64,000 bases of DNA from Gerris lacustris (GCA_951217055.1 OX578281.1:16593344-16657343); one strand, 5' to 3'; shown: positions 33,147 through 45,593, counted from the first letter of the stretch. The notes: a model not told the origin generated them from the letters alone. Numbers and translations: made by a program.

Positions 33147-33908
33147 TTTTACTATACATTTTTGACGGAGTTAAAATAAAAATAATCAATAATAATTATA
33201 ATTACTATTAATCTTGTTTCCAATATTAATCTAAATATAAAAACGAGTTGAAAATAAAGATTTAAGAAATTCATTCCTATGAATATTACAACAATGTGGC
33301 ACTTAATCCCGGAAAAATTTTACGCACATAAATATTAGCTTTTTATGCACATTTAAATATATTTGATATTTGAATCGTTGTGCGGTGTTGATATTTACAG
33401 CATTCTTAAAGCAAACAATTAATTTAGTAACGAGACTATAATTAATTTGAGATGAGGAAAGTTGATTTATTGCTTACAATATTGTTAACAAATTGGCTCC
33501 TTGTCATCTGGCAACTGTGTAAAGAGTTGATAGAGAAAATATATTCATGTAAACTTGATTAATTGTTTTTTAACGCATGTAAATGCAGAATAGGGGTATG
33601 TTAAAGGGAGCAAACGATAAAGTTGAAGAACCTATCTGGGCCCCAAGCCTCAGAAATTATTACATATATAAAATATATGTGTGTACAAAATTATTCAAAA
33701 TAATAATCAGATTTCAGTCAGTCAAATTTCCCCACCTGTGACCATCCCTTCCAATTTCTGACTATCTTTAACCACCTCACAACATCTTGCTACAACTTTT
33801 ATCATCTCTGACCACCTATAACGAGCGCGCAATTTCCGAAACAATTTTACTACCTTCGACAGACTTCCCTCCTCTGACCAGAGCTAACCATCTTTTACTA
33901 CCTTTCAC
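33147..33908. other. AT-rich non-coding sequence, nothing recognised
   Basis: From about 33715 there is a pyrimidine/A-rich stretch with repeated TCTGACCA/TTTGACTACC-like words (ACCATCCCTTCCAATTTCTG, CTACCTTTCACCACC), a degenerate short tandem repeat leading into the (TA)n. Confidence 0.45.
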
Positions 33909-33911
33909 CAC

Positions 33912-33940
33912 CATATATATATATATATATATATATATAT
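33912..33940. repeat. (AT)n microsatellite
   Basis: About 14 AT units between CACCACC and CTAAGCGC. Confidence 0.95.
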
Positions 33941-35165
33941 CTAAGCGCACAGCAATGCACCAGGCAAAGTTCCGGCAAGCTTGCAGTTATCTTTATTTGA
34001 ACCAATTCAAACGGTTTTTCCTCATATTTCTGCTTCCTCTTAAGATGGGCTTTTAAAATTTGAAACATAGATTAGGCTTAAGTAGCTTAGGATACCTACT
34101 GTAAAACATTGGACCCTCAATAGTAGGCATTTTTTAAGGAGGAGAGTTTCAAAGTTTGCATCTTTGTTACTGACTGACCGACTGACTGACTAAAAAAAAT
34201 ATCAAAATCATAAGTCACAAAATTATAAGTAAAAGCATAGTTGATAGTGATGATGAAAGCATAGTTTTATCATCAAAATGATAAGTCATTTCCAGAATAG
34301 CTAGAATCTTGAAATTTTTCACACTTTTTTTAGCCGTGTAACTGGCGGGAATTCCAAAAAGTTGAATTTTCCCTTTTTACCCCCCACCTCTGATTATTAA
34401 ATTGGATTATTAAAATTAAAAACGGCGGACACTTCGTAATCAATGGAAGTCATATCGAAAAACCGAATGCACAAACAGCAACTACCGATATTGAAAGATC
34501 TACAAGTTTGATTCTACTTTTTTCGTACCTCCAGCGGTTGTACCTTAGTTCAAACTAGATTTGGTAATATTTTTGAGTTTTTAACTTTGAGCTCTCATAG
34601 CTTCCACAATTATTAACCAATTGTATTTCTGATTGGAGGGCTCTAATCTCACACTCATGCTCTTTAAATCGAGTTTTTATAGATAAATTCGTCCTATTTG
34701 CTTAGAACACAAGAGTAAACTTTTTCCCAAGTGCCGTGTCACGGAACCACTTTTTTAAAAGTTTGTTATTGTAATGCATATTATTTGAAAAGGTCTAAAT
34801 TTATACTTAAGAACAGTATTATATCTTTATTTTTTAAAACAAATTTTAATATTTACTTACGTACCGACCCCCTCCCTAAAAAGTCAGTGTATAAAAGTAG
34901 TGATATGTATCTACATTGCAAACATGTCTGTTTTATGCCTCATTCAGAAACTAGCCAAGAGTTAAGCAATACAAATAAAAGAGCAGTGACAACCATGAAA
35001 TTAAGGGGAAAAGTTAACACTATTATATTGAGTATAAATTAAAATAATAATGGTAAAGTAATAATCTATGGTTGCTTTTTTTAAATAAATCATAAATATT
35101 ATTAACCAAGTATGATAACTTTATTATTATACAAACGAGAACATATTCTTTTTTATTTTTTATTT
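33941..35165. other. Non-coding sequence with a GACTGACTGAC block
   Basis: ACTGACTGACCGACTGACTG at about 34169 followed by text resembling generic non-coding arthropod repeats suggests an interspersed repeat covering about 34120-34690, but there is no second copy in the window. The 103-codon ORF at 34731-35042 starts at a non-consensus context and has no recognised domain. Confidence 0.35.
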
Positions 35166-35169
35166 TATA

Positions 35170-35480
35170 TTTTAAGTCTTATCAGGTCCTGAGAGAGCTT
35201 CAAAGAGGCCCGGGCCAAGCACCATTTTGTCTTCCGTGATCCTCTTAATGAAATTAAAAAATATTCCGTATACTAAAATTTAGTTCGACTTATAAGCATA
35301 ATATTACTTTCAAATATTCTTTATTTGTTAAAAATAAATATAAATTATAAATATTTATGTAAAATATAACTAATGTTCGGGACACCGGGAGTTCCTAGAG
35401 CCCCGGGCCCAGGGCCCGGGCCATATGGGCCTCCTACTCCTTTCCATCTGGGCCCGAGTCTCCTACATTCTTAACAAATT
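35170..35480. repeat. Probable transposon remnant with GGGCCCGGG palindromes
   Basis: AGGCCCGGGCCAAGC at about 35206 and CCCCGGGCCCAGGGCCCGGG at about 35401 flank an AT-rich core. The GC-rich blocks are self-complementary and mutually inverted. The design (GC-rich ends, AT-rich core, no ORF) resembles the hAT MITEs here, but the CAG ends and 8-bp duplication are not visible. Confidence 0.4.
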
Positions 35481-36990
35481 CGTGTATAATTTTGGGGTCA
35501 TTGTAATAATTTAATTATTAAATATATTAAATATGACAAGAGATGAAAAAAAAAAAAAAATAATAATAAACCATTGGAGCGAGCTTCAAAGATAAGAGTC
35601 AACGACCCTCATTTAGCATAAACACGAACGTGTACAACTAAGTACCTGTAAACAGGCAAGGATTTAGAGGCAAATAAATATAACAGGACAGAAGGTTAAC
35701 TTAATGAAGGTGAAGGTTATTCAAACCTTTAATACTAACGCCTTTAATAAGATTACCTTCTTGAATAAACGCCTCTGTATATCCATCGATTCATTAATAT
35801 TAATAGATTTTTTCACGGTTATTCTAAGCGTGAAGACCGCCCTCTCGTTTAAACGGCTTTTTATAAATATTAAACGACAAGTTAAAAAAAAAAAAATCTT
35901 TAGATACTAATTGTTCGTTTGGTCCTTTAGAAAACTGATGTTCGATTAATTTCTGAAGAAGGTGATTGTTTTATTAAAAAATAAGGTGCCAAAAAAAAAA
36001 AATCTGATTTAAAACAATAATTAAAATCAACTTCCGAGTAATCTTAATAAATTAATAAACCTTTTTTTTATAAAATAAAAAATTAGACGTAATGAAAAGA
36101 AAAGAGGATTAATCTCGATCAAAAATCTAATACAAAGTAATAATTATTACTGGTGAGAAAACATTCTTGATACTGATGACAAGAAAACTACCACTTATAA
36201 TTAAAAACAAAAGCCGACAAAAAAAATAAATCAAGTTTATACAAAGATTTTTTTTACGCCTCCGCAAAGAGAGGTGACTAAAAAGATTTGGTTAAAAAGA
36301 TTAGTTATTAGGTGTATTTTAAACACTTCTTAATGCACACAGACAGCAATTATATATCTTTGTAACGACCCTAATGTCAAATAAAAATAACTCCCTCAGT
36401 AAATGAGAACGATAAGGTAGGTATATAAGTAAAACCAAGAGAAAAAAACACTAAATGAAATTACTTGGCAAAGAACAAGACACAGTAAGCAGATGTAATG
36501 AGCCAAAACAGAATTCAGTTCATCGCCAGCAGTTTAATTTTATTGTTAATGCATTTTGTTTCTTTTTTGGCATGTTCATACAAACTTTCTAGCAGTGTCA
36601 CATGATTATAGAGATACCACCTCCATTTCATCTCTCTCCTTAGTCTGTGTCACCGCTAGAATTTGTATCCTTGCCATTGTTTAAAATAAATATATTTGTA
36701 CACAAACACTTAGCTCCCTGAAATATTGCTTCTCATTATAAGAATTAAGATGATTAAAAATATCTATATCTCCTATGTCTTTTTAAAATTAAATCATTAC
36801 ATTTTATATACTAATCATAAGTTTTATATTTTAGTGTTAAACCATCCTAAATTACAGCCATGATTATAAGCATAAAGTATTATTACAATGAATATACGAG
36901 CTTATTATGGACGCAAAGATATATGATGAATTCGAACCTAAATTCTGATCATAACATCTATACTTTTTAAGAACAAGTCTTTATTAAACA
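35481..36990. other. AT-rich non-coding sequence, nothing recognised
   Basis: No exon or shared repeat recognised over about 1.5 kb. Confidence 0.4.
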
Positions 36991-36991
36991 A

Positions 36992-37620
36992 CTCTTTAGA
37001 TTATTACTCCCCTTATAAAAATACCAGAGGGGAGTAAAAATCAAAAGAAGGTGTACGGAATGTTCTCCTTATGACTGTTACTCCCCTTATAAAAACAAAG
37101 TGTGATATTCCTTTGTCTCAAAGTACATTGGACTTAACATCCCTTTGTCAAAATAGTTACTTAATCAAAGTCATTTATATTCTAAAACAAATATGGCGCG
37201 CTTCACGTAAGTACGTCAGGCGACAATCGCCGGTTTCTGTACGATTAAGTTAAAATTATTAAGTGTAAAATTTTTTATAATTGCATATTCTTTTTCTAAA
37301 CTTCACTTAGGTGTGTTGACCTTTAATTTGATGTATAACATGTCATGGTGACTAAAATCCTTTTTTTTAATCGCCCGCCATATTGGCCACCATCTTGAAA
37401 ATATTTAGAGTGAAAACTCCAAAAAGTATACAGTTATCAAAAATGCCGAGATGCACCTGTGTGACGAATTACATGTTTCTAGCTAGAGTAGTTTATGAAT
37501 TAAAACATGTCAACGGACAGACGCCAACAGACGGACGGACAGACAGAGCCGTTGTACAAGGTTTTTTTTTCGTACTTCGTACAGAAACCAAAAAAACATA
37601 GGGGAGTAACAATCTAAAGA
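36992..37620. mobile_element. TIR DNA element, fuller relative of the MITE at 17.05 kb
   Basis: The left end CTCTTTAGATTATTACTCCC (36992) and the right end GGGGAGTAACAATCTAAAGA (37601-37620) are inverted repeats. A mini-hairpin of the same ends (36992-37050) is followed by a spacer and a second TIR (GACTGTTACTCCCCTTATAA). The interior contains CAAATATGGCGCGC, a CATATTGGCCACCATCTTG segment, a GACAGACGGACGGACAGAC block (about 37505-37545) and CGTACTTCGTACAGAAACC. No transposase ORF. The two short + ORFs inside are non-coding by context. Confidence 0.7.
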
Positions 37621-37810
37621 ATTACCTATCAATTTAGGTTCTTAATAATCAAAAACATTTCAAAAGAAGAAAAAGGGAAAGGGAGAAGGGTGCTAGAAGA
37701 AAGGGCGCCAAAGAAGGTAAAAATAGGATCTTTCAATAAACGAGAAAAAATAACAAAAAGACTAGCGAATATAAATCAATCAAAAGATAATTTTATACTG
37801 AAAAATATAA

Positions 37811-37813
<3 letters not shown>
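37621..37813. other. Purine-rich spacer
   Basis: GAAGAAAAAGGGAAAGGGAG-like run at 37666-37690. No gene supported. Confidence 0.4.

Positions 37814-37900
<87 letters not shown>
37814..37900. repeat. Long (TA)n microsatellite, ~87 bp
   Basis: About 43 uninterrupted TA units. The ORFs reading YIYIYI through it are artefacts. Confidence 0.98.
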
Positions 37901-37906
<6 letters not shown>

Positions 37907-38585
37907 AAATAATAAGTCGTTAAGTAACTGTAATATTCAATGGGGAGGTTGGAAAGTAAATTTCGCATTCTAGAGATAAAAATATATTATTGTGCTACAG
38001 CTTTAACTCTTCTTTGAATCTCAAACTATTAATAATGAGACCAACTCAATATCAGACAGAGATAATTAGTAATTGGACGTGTTTACTGATGCTCACCAAA
38101 TATTATTGAAGAATTTCCTTTTTTTTATCGGACTTCAAAGAATGTTTACAAATATCATTAGACGTAAGTATTTTCCTTATTCATGTTCTGTAATCTATAA
38201 TTGTACGTACAAAGGTTTGAAAATATGTATATTTAAAACAGAAAGCATGTTTCAGATTATTCATCTCTTAATCATTAGTAGGTATTATAGATTCTATAAA
38301 TACTTCATGTTTCAAAATAAAATGTCCAAAACAATTTGCATGAAAATACACTTGTTACTAAGTTAAATTTAAATAATTTTAAAAATATTTATCAAATATA
38401 AAATAATGAGTTTGTACTTAAAAATTTAAATAAGACAAAAGATTTGAATGCATTAAATTACTTTATCTACTCGCGGCAGCAAAATTAAACATTACTTAAC
38501 TGTTTTTAGGCTGGAAAGTACTGTTTCCCTGATTTGTCATTAAAATATTAAAAACAGGCAGGAAAGTAGTTAAAACAGTCAGGAA
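37901..38585. other. AT-rich non-coding sequence, nothing recognised
   Basis: A + ORF of 97 codons at 38073-38366 has no recognisable features and AT-driven composition. Confidence 0.4.
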
Positions 38586-38690
38586 AATACTTTCTCTGCC
38601 TAGGCAGGGAAATATTTCCCTGCCTAGGCAGAGAAAGTAACAGTGTTTACCACTGCGTGTCATAACCTCTAATTTTGGCAAGAACAGTTT
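38505..38690. repeat. Palindromic element with a perfect 52-bp inverted repeat
   Basis: Positions 38588-38639 form a perfect palindrome centred on AAATATTT, each arm holding TTTCTCTGCCTAGGCAGGG. The arms contain the shorter palindrome GCCTAGGC, so smaller hairpins are also possible. Flanking words GGCAGGAAAGTAGTTAAAA and CAGTCAGGAAAATACTTTC repeat the theme. Confidence 0.85.
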
Positions 38691-39165
38691 ACCATTATCT
38701 CTATCTTATAACATTATATATTATTGTTAAATAAGTAATATTTAATAAATAAACGTTTTAATAATAAAATAATTAGTTAATATTTGTTAATTCTGGTAAA
38801 TAAGTTCAATGATTAGTAGATCTTTAATTAAATAAAATAGTAGAGTCACTGGCTATACTGTAGCGTCATGTAAACATTGAACATCCTTATTATTTTTATT
38901 ATTGAAGTCATTCTAGATTAGACTAGCTACTTTTCTTGATGTATCCTACTTCTTTTCTTTTAAGCAATAGAAGATATCTTTAACACTTTTATTAACTTTT
39001 TAGTAAAAATATAAATAAATATATTATTGCGTGCATTATTCATTTAGAAGTTATGTGTGTTATAAACGTGTGTTTTGTATTTTGTTGTTATAGATTGAGT
39101 TTGCTTTTCACTTATTGTTATTATTCCCAATTTTCTTATTTGAACATTAATTTTAGTTAATACAT
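38691..39165. other. AT-rich non-coding sequence, nothing recognised
   Basis: No supported feature. Confidence 0.4.
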
Positions 39166-39232
39166 ATGTTATTATCTTTATTAATATGACACATAGTTAT
39201 TAACTATGTTATATTAATAAAGATAACATTTT
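39166..39232. repeat. AT-rich inverted repeat with ~28-bp arms
   Basis: TGTTATTATCTTTATTAATA then TGACACATAGTTA is followed at once by TAACTATGTTATATTAATAA then AGATAACA. The arms differ by a small indel. No CTGCC motif here; it lies between two palindrome-rich intervals. Confidence 0.8.
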
Positions 39233-39289
39233 AGCAGCTTCATTTTTCTTCCGCAAGTAGATAAAATATTGTATGCAACAAGGCAGCAA

Positions 39290-39440
39290 AGGAAACATTT
39301 CTGCCTCGTTTATTCATTGCCTGCCTCGGCTTCGCCTCGGCAGTCAAAAAGGTAAATTAACTGCCTCGGCTTCGCCTCGGCAGTTAATTATCATAGCCTG
39401 TCCTCGCCTTCGGCTCGGAGGCTAATCTAATCACTCGTCA
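39290..39440. repeat. GCCTCGGCTTCGCCTCGGC repeats
   Basis: CTGCCTCGGCTTCGCCTCGG followed by CAG occurs at about 39320 and 39361, and a related CTCGCCTTCGGCTCGGAGGC at about 39403. CTGCC/GGCAG close small hairpins. Related GAGGCGAAGCCGAG words occur at 39960 and 47445-47530, so these mark one dispersed palindromic family. Confidence 0.7.
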
Positions 39441-39885
39441 GTAAAATTCCATTTTGCTGCCTAGTTACATAAATAACTATACTACATTTCGTAGAGAATT
39501 AAAGCTAAGAAAAATACTTGTTTTGTATAAAACTATAAAAAATTAGGATAGTAGAAAGTCTTGAGTTAAGCAAAGTGTGGGCTTAGTAGATAATTCATCA
39601 TTTAAAATTGTAAAATTAAATAATTATTTAAATACCTAAAACGTTCGAACGCATGAAACAACCTAAACCGAGTTAAATTTTCGAAATAAATCGATAGTAT
39701 CGAACACGAAAGTCACTAATTAAGGCTACGAAATAATATCACAGATAACGAAGATCAACAACAACCAATTGATTTAAAATATCATTTTGCAAAACATTAG
39801 GATGTCGACAAAATAATTTTTAATACACCTGCTGAAAAACAATCAAAAGAATAATATATAATAGTTATTTACGAACCAAGGAAGT
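39441..39885. other. Non-coding sequence, nothing recognised
   Basis: No supported feature. Confidence 0.4.
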
Positions 39886-39887
39886 AA

Positions 39888-40400
39888 AGTTAGGCATAAT
39901 TCCCTGAGAAATGAAGTTGATTCCTAACTATTCCTAAGGCGAAAGCCGAAGGAATAATGAATTTTAAGTCTCGAGGCGAAGCCGAGAGAATAAAATAAAA
40001 ACTAGCGAAATAAAAACGGCGTGTAATAAAAACGAGCAAAATTTATAAAAGAACTAATAAATTTAACTAAAAACAACACAATTAATAGAACATTTACTCA
40101 AAACACGGAGCGTTTTAAAACAAAACAAAGAAATATTTAAAAACAGCTGATTGAGAGTCATGTTTGTAATAAACAGTGTTGCCAACTTAAATCTTAGCCT
40201 CGTAAAATCCGTTTAAAATTTAAACGTAGTTCTTTTACTAGAATTAAGTTGGCTGCACTGAATTTACAGGGAGTTATGCCATAACCCACTGCTATAACTG
40301 TGGCTCGGCCAGGGAGTTAAAACACTTAACACCCTAAAAACCTGGCAGTTAAGTTAACTTCTTCTCCCACCTGGAGGTAAAATATTTTACCATGGAAATG
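39888..40400. repeat. Palindromic-family element with inverted GGCATAA-TCCCTG arms
   Basis: TTAGGCATAATTCCCTG at about 39891 is inverted at about 40269 (CAGGGAGTTATGCCATAAC). Between them are GGCGAAAGCCGAAGG and CGAGGCGAAGCCGAGAGAAT. The right part (CTCCCACCTGGAGGTAAAAT) resembles CTCCCCACTGGAGATAAAAT at about 47976. No ORF. Confidence 0.55.
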
Positions 40401-41825
40401 TCAAACAAGACGTTTTAACTCTCGATTAAATAAATCTACTTTTAATTAATAAATTATTATATAAAATGAACCATCTTAAAGTTTTTATTTTGTAAATATG
40501 ATGAAATGTTTGTATAACACTAATATCACCTTGCGACTTTACCAGGAAGTTGTGAAGGTGAAGCGTTGTCCTAGAAGGGAACAGACATTAGCTGGACCCC
40601 TAATAGCCAACGCTGGTGTTAACTGCCCCTCGTTCAAACTGGTTTATTTTTTTTACTCACGACAAAATGTAATTATATATTTATACTAATATTATAGATT
40701 AACATAAATCACTTGTTTTATAAAATTAAACATTAAACTACTATTGACATCAGAAATATTACTTTAAACCAATTTCAATAGATGGCAGGATGCACGCTAT
40801 ACGAATTAATTTAACTAGCTGAACTCGGAAACGAAATAGTATAAGATTTCGGTCAAATGGTCACGATGTTATAACCTTAAATGTTCACTCGAACCTCTCG
40901 TACCCCTCCTTTCAGTGAAACTATGAATGACTTTTGAGGGAGCGCCCTTATTTTAATAAACGCAACCTAAAAAAAAAATAACTCCCAGTTAAATATTTCA
41001 GTGTACATTTCCATTAAGGTCAAATAATAAATTTATGTGTTCCTAGATTTTAAAAGTGATGTGAAAAATTATAGCTGATGAGATAACTAAAAAAAATACT
41101 TAAAAATTTGTCCGATTTCCCTAGCCCATGATAAAAACAGTGGGAATAAATTCAAAGTGAAAGAAGGACTTATTCTTAGAGCCAAATCCTGAAAAAAACA
41201 CTAATGTTGGCTTTAACTAAACATTTAGAAGATATTTGCACATAGTTATAACAGAAAATGTATGTATATTGTATATTAAGGTTAAAATATCAGGTGTGGT
41301 ATACGTTCATAAAGCAATAATTACGAAAAGTATAATTTTGGTTTAATTTTTTAGAATTTATATTTAAATATTGTCAGCAGCGTAGCTCTAAGTAGAATAT
41401 ATAATAGAATTTGATACTTCATTCACAGTCCTGAATTTATTAAACAGTCATCCTTCTTACTAAGTTCTTACGAGTTACGTTTAGTAACTCAAGGTAAAAA
41501 AAGTTGACTGAATTAATATACATAGTTCAGAAAATATCGTTTTTTTTTTCAATGTCTAAGGACTATAATGTCTATATTGGAGGTGGCATATATTAAGTAT
41601 TTCACAACATTTATAAAAACAAGATCGTAACTAAAAAAATGTTTTTAACATACTTTTCCAAAGAGCCGTTATATTAATATGGTTTTAACGTTTAAAGCAT
41701 AATATGTTCTGTTCGCTGGCTGATTTAGAACGTGCGTAATCTATGCAATATTTGCATATTTATAAATATAAAACAAAAAAATACTTTAGTATAGAGTATA
41801 AAGTCCCAATAGGGGATATTATATT
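40401..41825. other. AT-rich non-coding sequence, nothing recognised
   Basis: A 63-codon + ORF at 40498 covers a GC-richer patch (40540-40630) without a recognised motif. No splice-bounded exon supported. Confidence 0.35.
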
Positions 41826-41835
41826 TTAGGCCTAA

Positions 41836-41930
41836 CCTCTCCCCCCCCCCCCCCTCTTTAGACAGAGAAAACCTCCAACCCCCCCCCCCCCCCCTCTTTA
41901 GACAGAGAGAATACCTCCCCTCCCCCGTTT
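41836..41930. repeat. Tandem duplication of C-run plus CTCTTTAGACAGAGA
   Basis: A C14 run followed by CTCTTTAGACAGAGAAAACC and a C16 run followed by CTCTTTAGACAGAGAGAATA form a two-copy ~48-bp tandem repeat. TCTTTAGACAGAGA contains a partly self-complementary TCT...AGA. Confidence 0.9.
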
Positions 41931-44045
41931 TACATCAGAGCATAGGTAAAAAAAAAAAAAAAAACCAAGACTAGATAGACAAAATCATTCCTCGTTTCTT
42001 TAATTAAATATTTCCTCCCCCTCATACAAGTTTTTATCTACTAGGAATTTAATTATTTTCAAAAATTCCTTCATTCATAATGGGTTCTTTAATAAAAAAA
42101 ATATTAATAAACGTAAGTATTAAATATCAAATCTTATCAAGATATCAACTCTCATTGGCTAAATTTCATTCGGGATAAATAATTAAATGCATTTAATTTC
42201 TTAAATTTCGATAAAAATAGTATTTTTGTATTGATAATTAACTGTAAATAAATAAGCCATTTATTGATCATACAAATATACATTGAGTTATAAAAAAATC
42301 ATTATTAAAAGTAATAGGTACTATTTGTATTAGCATACGAACAAATCAGCAGAACGCTGTAGCAACAATTAACTGTATCATTATATAATAATACTATGAT
42401 ACAAAATAAAGCTTATAAAATTAGGCTTACATATCAATAATCAATCGGTACCTGAATATTTTTATAATTACGTTTATAAGTACGATAACGAGTATAATAT
42501 CTCTTCTTTGACTTACTTTTTTTGTTTTGATATAAATAAAGTCATCAAAACCGAGAAGCAATGCACCATGGGTAATTTCATTGTGAAGTAATGGAACAGG
42601 GATGATTTCATTCTGTACCAATGCATTATGATTATGGGTAATTGAGTAATGACCTAATAGACCACAAAAGAACAGTAACCTTAACCGATAACATAACGAA
42701 TACAGCAACCTTCTTCAGAATCCAAACAAAGTTGAAAACCTATGTGCTCTAGTCAAGTCTTTATGATTATTTAATTATTTAGGGTGTATTTTTAATTTTT
42801 TTAGTATCTTTTGTTTTTATTTTTGTTACCTATAAATATCTATAGATAAATCGGAGGACTCAGTTTAACTTAGAATCCTCCAGAACGTGAAAATCAACGA
42901 TAAATAATATAATACATATATAATACATTAAAATAGAAAGAATTTGACTGAGATGAAACAAAAAAGTATTCAATTTCTTTAAAAAATATTTAAAAAATTA
43001 AAGACAAATATTAAAAATAGAACTAAATTGAATAAGAACCCTGTAAGCGAAACGTAAATAAGAAGTTTGTTTGGATTCTAGAGCAAACACAGTTGACGTA
43101 CAGAGTTGCCAACATTACAAGCCCACTTCTGTCCTAAATCATAAACTAATTCATTATAATAAATATGTGAGATTTAATTGGTACCACTAATTTTAACATA
43201 ATTATTTTCCTTCAAAATTAGATTTCTTCGAACTAGATCAATTGACCTGTATTTAAGAAGATAATCGAAGTGATCAGTAGAAAACATGGCCGCTTAAATG
43301 CGTCAAAAAAATCATAAATCAAACTGGTAACAACCAAGAACGAAAGGACGGAAGGACAGTTCATTTTGGACGAATAAGTGGTCAAATCCTTAATTTAATC
43401 ATGAAAATCATCATATTTATTACTGAAATAGTCTAGTTTAAACACAACGATAATTATTTAAGCGAAAAGTTTCAATTTACCTTTCTTATTGAAAAGGAAA
43501 TGAAGAAGAAGGTTCAATATGGCCGCCGACCAAACTGGTTCCAGAGAAACTGACCGAAAGATATTTTATTATACTGTCGACTCCTATTCTAGACAGTGCT
43601 GCTAATTAAACAAAAAAAAATAAAAAAGGATAAATGACCAATTAATATGTACCAAAAAGTAGTATAAAAATAATAAATTTAAAACATATACTTTTAATTC
43701 TTAGTTCATATATTCATGAAAAAAGTAATTAATAAGTTATATAAATTTAATTTAATTATTCTAAACAAAGACCTATCTTTGTTGTCTAACAAATAATGAT
43801 AAAAAAGATAACGATCAAATATACCAATTGTATTATTATTTAAAAAAATGAAAAATTACTTATTCTAAAAATATAAATATACAATAGTTTTACTACATGA
43901 TTTATTACTTTATAAAATTAAGAAATATTAAAAGAGTTCTTTAGAATTTCTTTTAAAACAGCACTTTAAAAGGAAGGTGGGTAAAATAACTGCAGATTAC
44001 TACTTAATCACAATTTGGTAAATAGAAACTCACCCGATTTTCTAC
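41931..44045. other. AT-rich non-coding sequence, nothing recognised
   Basis: A 93-codon minus ORF at 42427-42708 shows no domain. A minor direct repeat of GATTTCATT/GTAATTTCATT words lies at 42570-42640. No gene supported. Confidence 0.4.
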
Positions 44046-44048
44046 TCG

Positions 44049-44073
44049 TTTTTTTTTTTTTTTTTTTTTTTTT
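44049..44073. repeat. Poly-T tract (~25)
   Basis: Uninterrupted T-run. Could be a reversed poly-A tail of a lost retroposon, but no element body is recognisable beside it. Confidence 0.9.
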
Positions 44074-44227
44074 ACTATCTTCATTTTTTTACTTTTGTGA
44101 TTGTGATACTGCCTTGGAAAAAGTCGAATCATCTTATATTTATAATTTCTTACTAAGCCGCGAAAGTGGAAGACCTGACCTAAAATCTTACCTATCAAAC
44201 TATCTGAGTGACTGATTCAAAAGAGCG

Positions 44228-45000
44228 TTTTTATATATATAAAAGTCTTTTATATATATAAAAGTCAACGTATGTGTGTGTGTTCTTTATACAAATCTAT
44301 AGTTTTAGTCTTATCTCGATGAAAATTTGCACACTTGACCTTCAAAGCAAGGGTAAAATTACTGTCTACATGAATTTTCGAAATTTAAATTTTGGTACAA
44401 AGGGATACGGGGTACAGGTAATGAATATGGGGTCAAAGTAATGAATACCCTTTATGATGCATATCGTTAAAATGCTCATTAAGGGTACAGTAATTGTTGT
44501 TATGTACAGTTTTGTCATATTTTCATTTAGGAGGGGGATAAAATGGAAAAATATAGCTGTATCTTATATAAAAAGAAGAATGTCTGCCATGAAGGCATGT
44601 CTTTTATACAAATCTACAGTTTTATCCCAATTTGATGAATATTTACACACTTTTCTATCAAAACAAGGTGAAGGTCACTGCCTACATGAGATAATGAAAT
44701 TAAAATTTTGGTACACAGGGGTACGGGATACAAATGTCAAAGTAATGGATACCCTTCATGATGCATATCGTTGAAAAGCTCTTTACGGGGAAAGTAATTG
44801 TTGTTATGTACATTTTTGTGATATTTTCATTTAGGAGGGGGGTAAATTTGGGATATTTGCAAATTATCTTATCAGGGGGGGATAGATATAAGTGGGAGGG
44901 ATAGAATCTAGATATTCTCGCATAGAAAAATAATTTAAATGTTTCTTGATGGTATAGTTCATAAACTTATCAAATAAAAATAACACTCCGTAGCGAAGCA
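44228..45000 (+). mobile_element. Helitron, copy 2, two internal units, truncated 3' end
   Basis: Same family as 5567-7811. The left end is a duplicated TTTTATATATATAAAAGTC, so the starting TC is lost or altered. One type A unit (about 44283) and one type B unit (about 44600) are followed by the common 3' region (GGATAGATATAAGTGGGAGG, TCTAGATATTCT). The right end stops at CTCCGTAGCGAAGCA and lacks the final CGGGTACCCAGCTAG, so part of the hairpin and the CTAG terminus are missing. No Rep/helicase ORF. Confidence 0.82.
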
Positions 45001-45099
45001 TGTAATATATTTTATTATACGTTAGTATTTAATATATTCTAAAATAATACATGGAATACATTATAATGTATACATATATTTAATAAATGGAAATACATT

Positions 45100-45101
<2 letters not shown>

Positions 45102-45133
<32 letters not shown>
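45102..45133. repeat. Poly-T tract (32)
   Basis: Uninterrupted T32 between AAATACATTCC and GTTCCC. Confidence 0.95.
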
Positions 45134-45134
<1 letters not shown>

Positions 45135-45590
45135 TTCCCTATAAATTTAACTACTTAAAGTGCTAGAGACTATAATAAACATCAACTGTTTTCTGGGCTA
45201 CTTTAACCATCAAGAAATGCTTTGTGTAAAGATAATTTTTACGGATTACATTATTTTTTTACTAAAATAACATCAATTCATCCTCTTCAGTTATTGTATT
45301 TAACAAAATATAACTGTATTTTATCTAAATAACTTAAACGATTTGCTGTTATAATAATGATAAAAACTTTCTTTCCTAATTCTAATTTTCGAAATAACTT
45401 ATTTTAGGGTTACTCTCTCCAATACATATTTCTCTAAACTAATTTTAACATTTTGAAATGTAGTTTGCAAAGATCTATATCTAGATAAAATTAGCTGACA
45501 ATAACAAGACATTAACTCACTTTAGGGTACATAACTGTAACAGTACTAGTTAATTTTACTGTCTCTCTCGTATTTGGCATTCTTTTCTTA
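45134..45590. other. AT-rich non-coding sequence, nothing recognised
   Basis: No supported feature until the pyrimidine tract before 45594. Confidence 0.4.
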
Positions 45591-45593
45591 CAG

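Noticed and set aside
37690..37968. ORFs on both strands with YIYIYI stretches
   Set aside because: They are produced by the (TA)n microsatellite at 37814-37900.
44049..45133. Poly-T tracts as evidence for processed pseudogenes or retroposons
   Set aside because: No retroposon body or target duplication could be matched to either tract.
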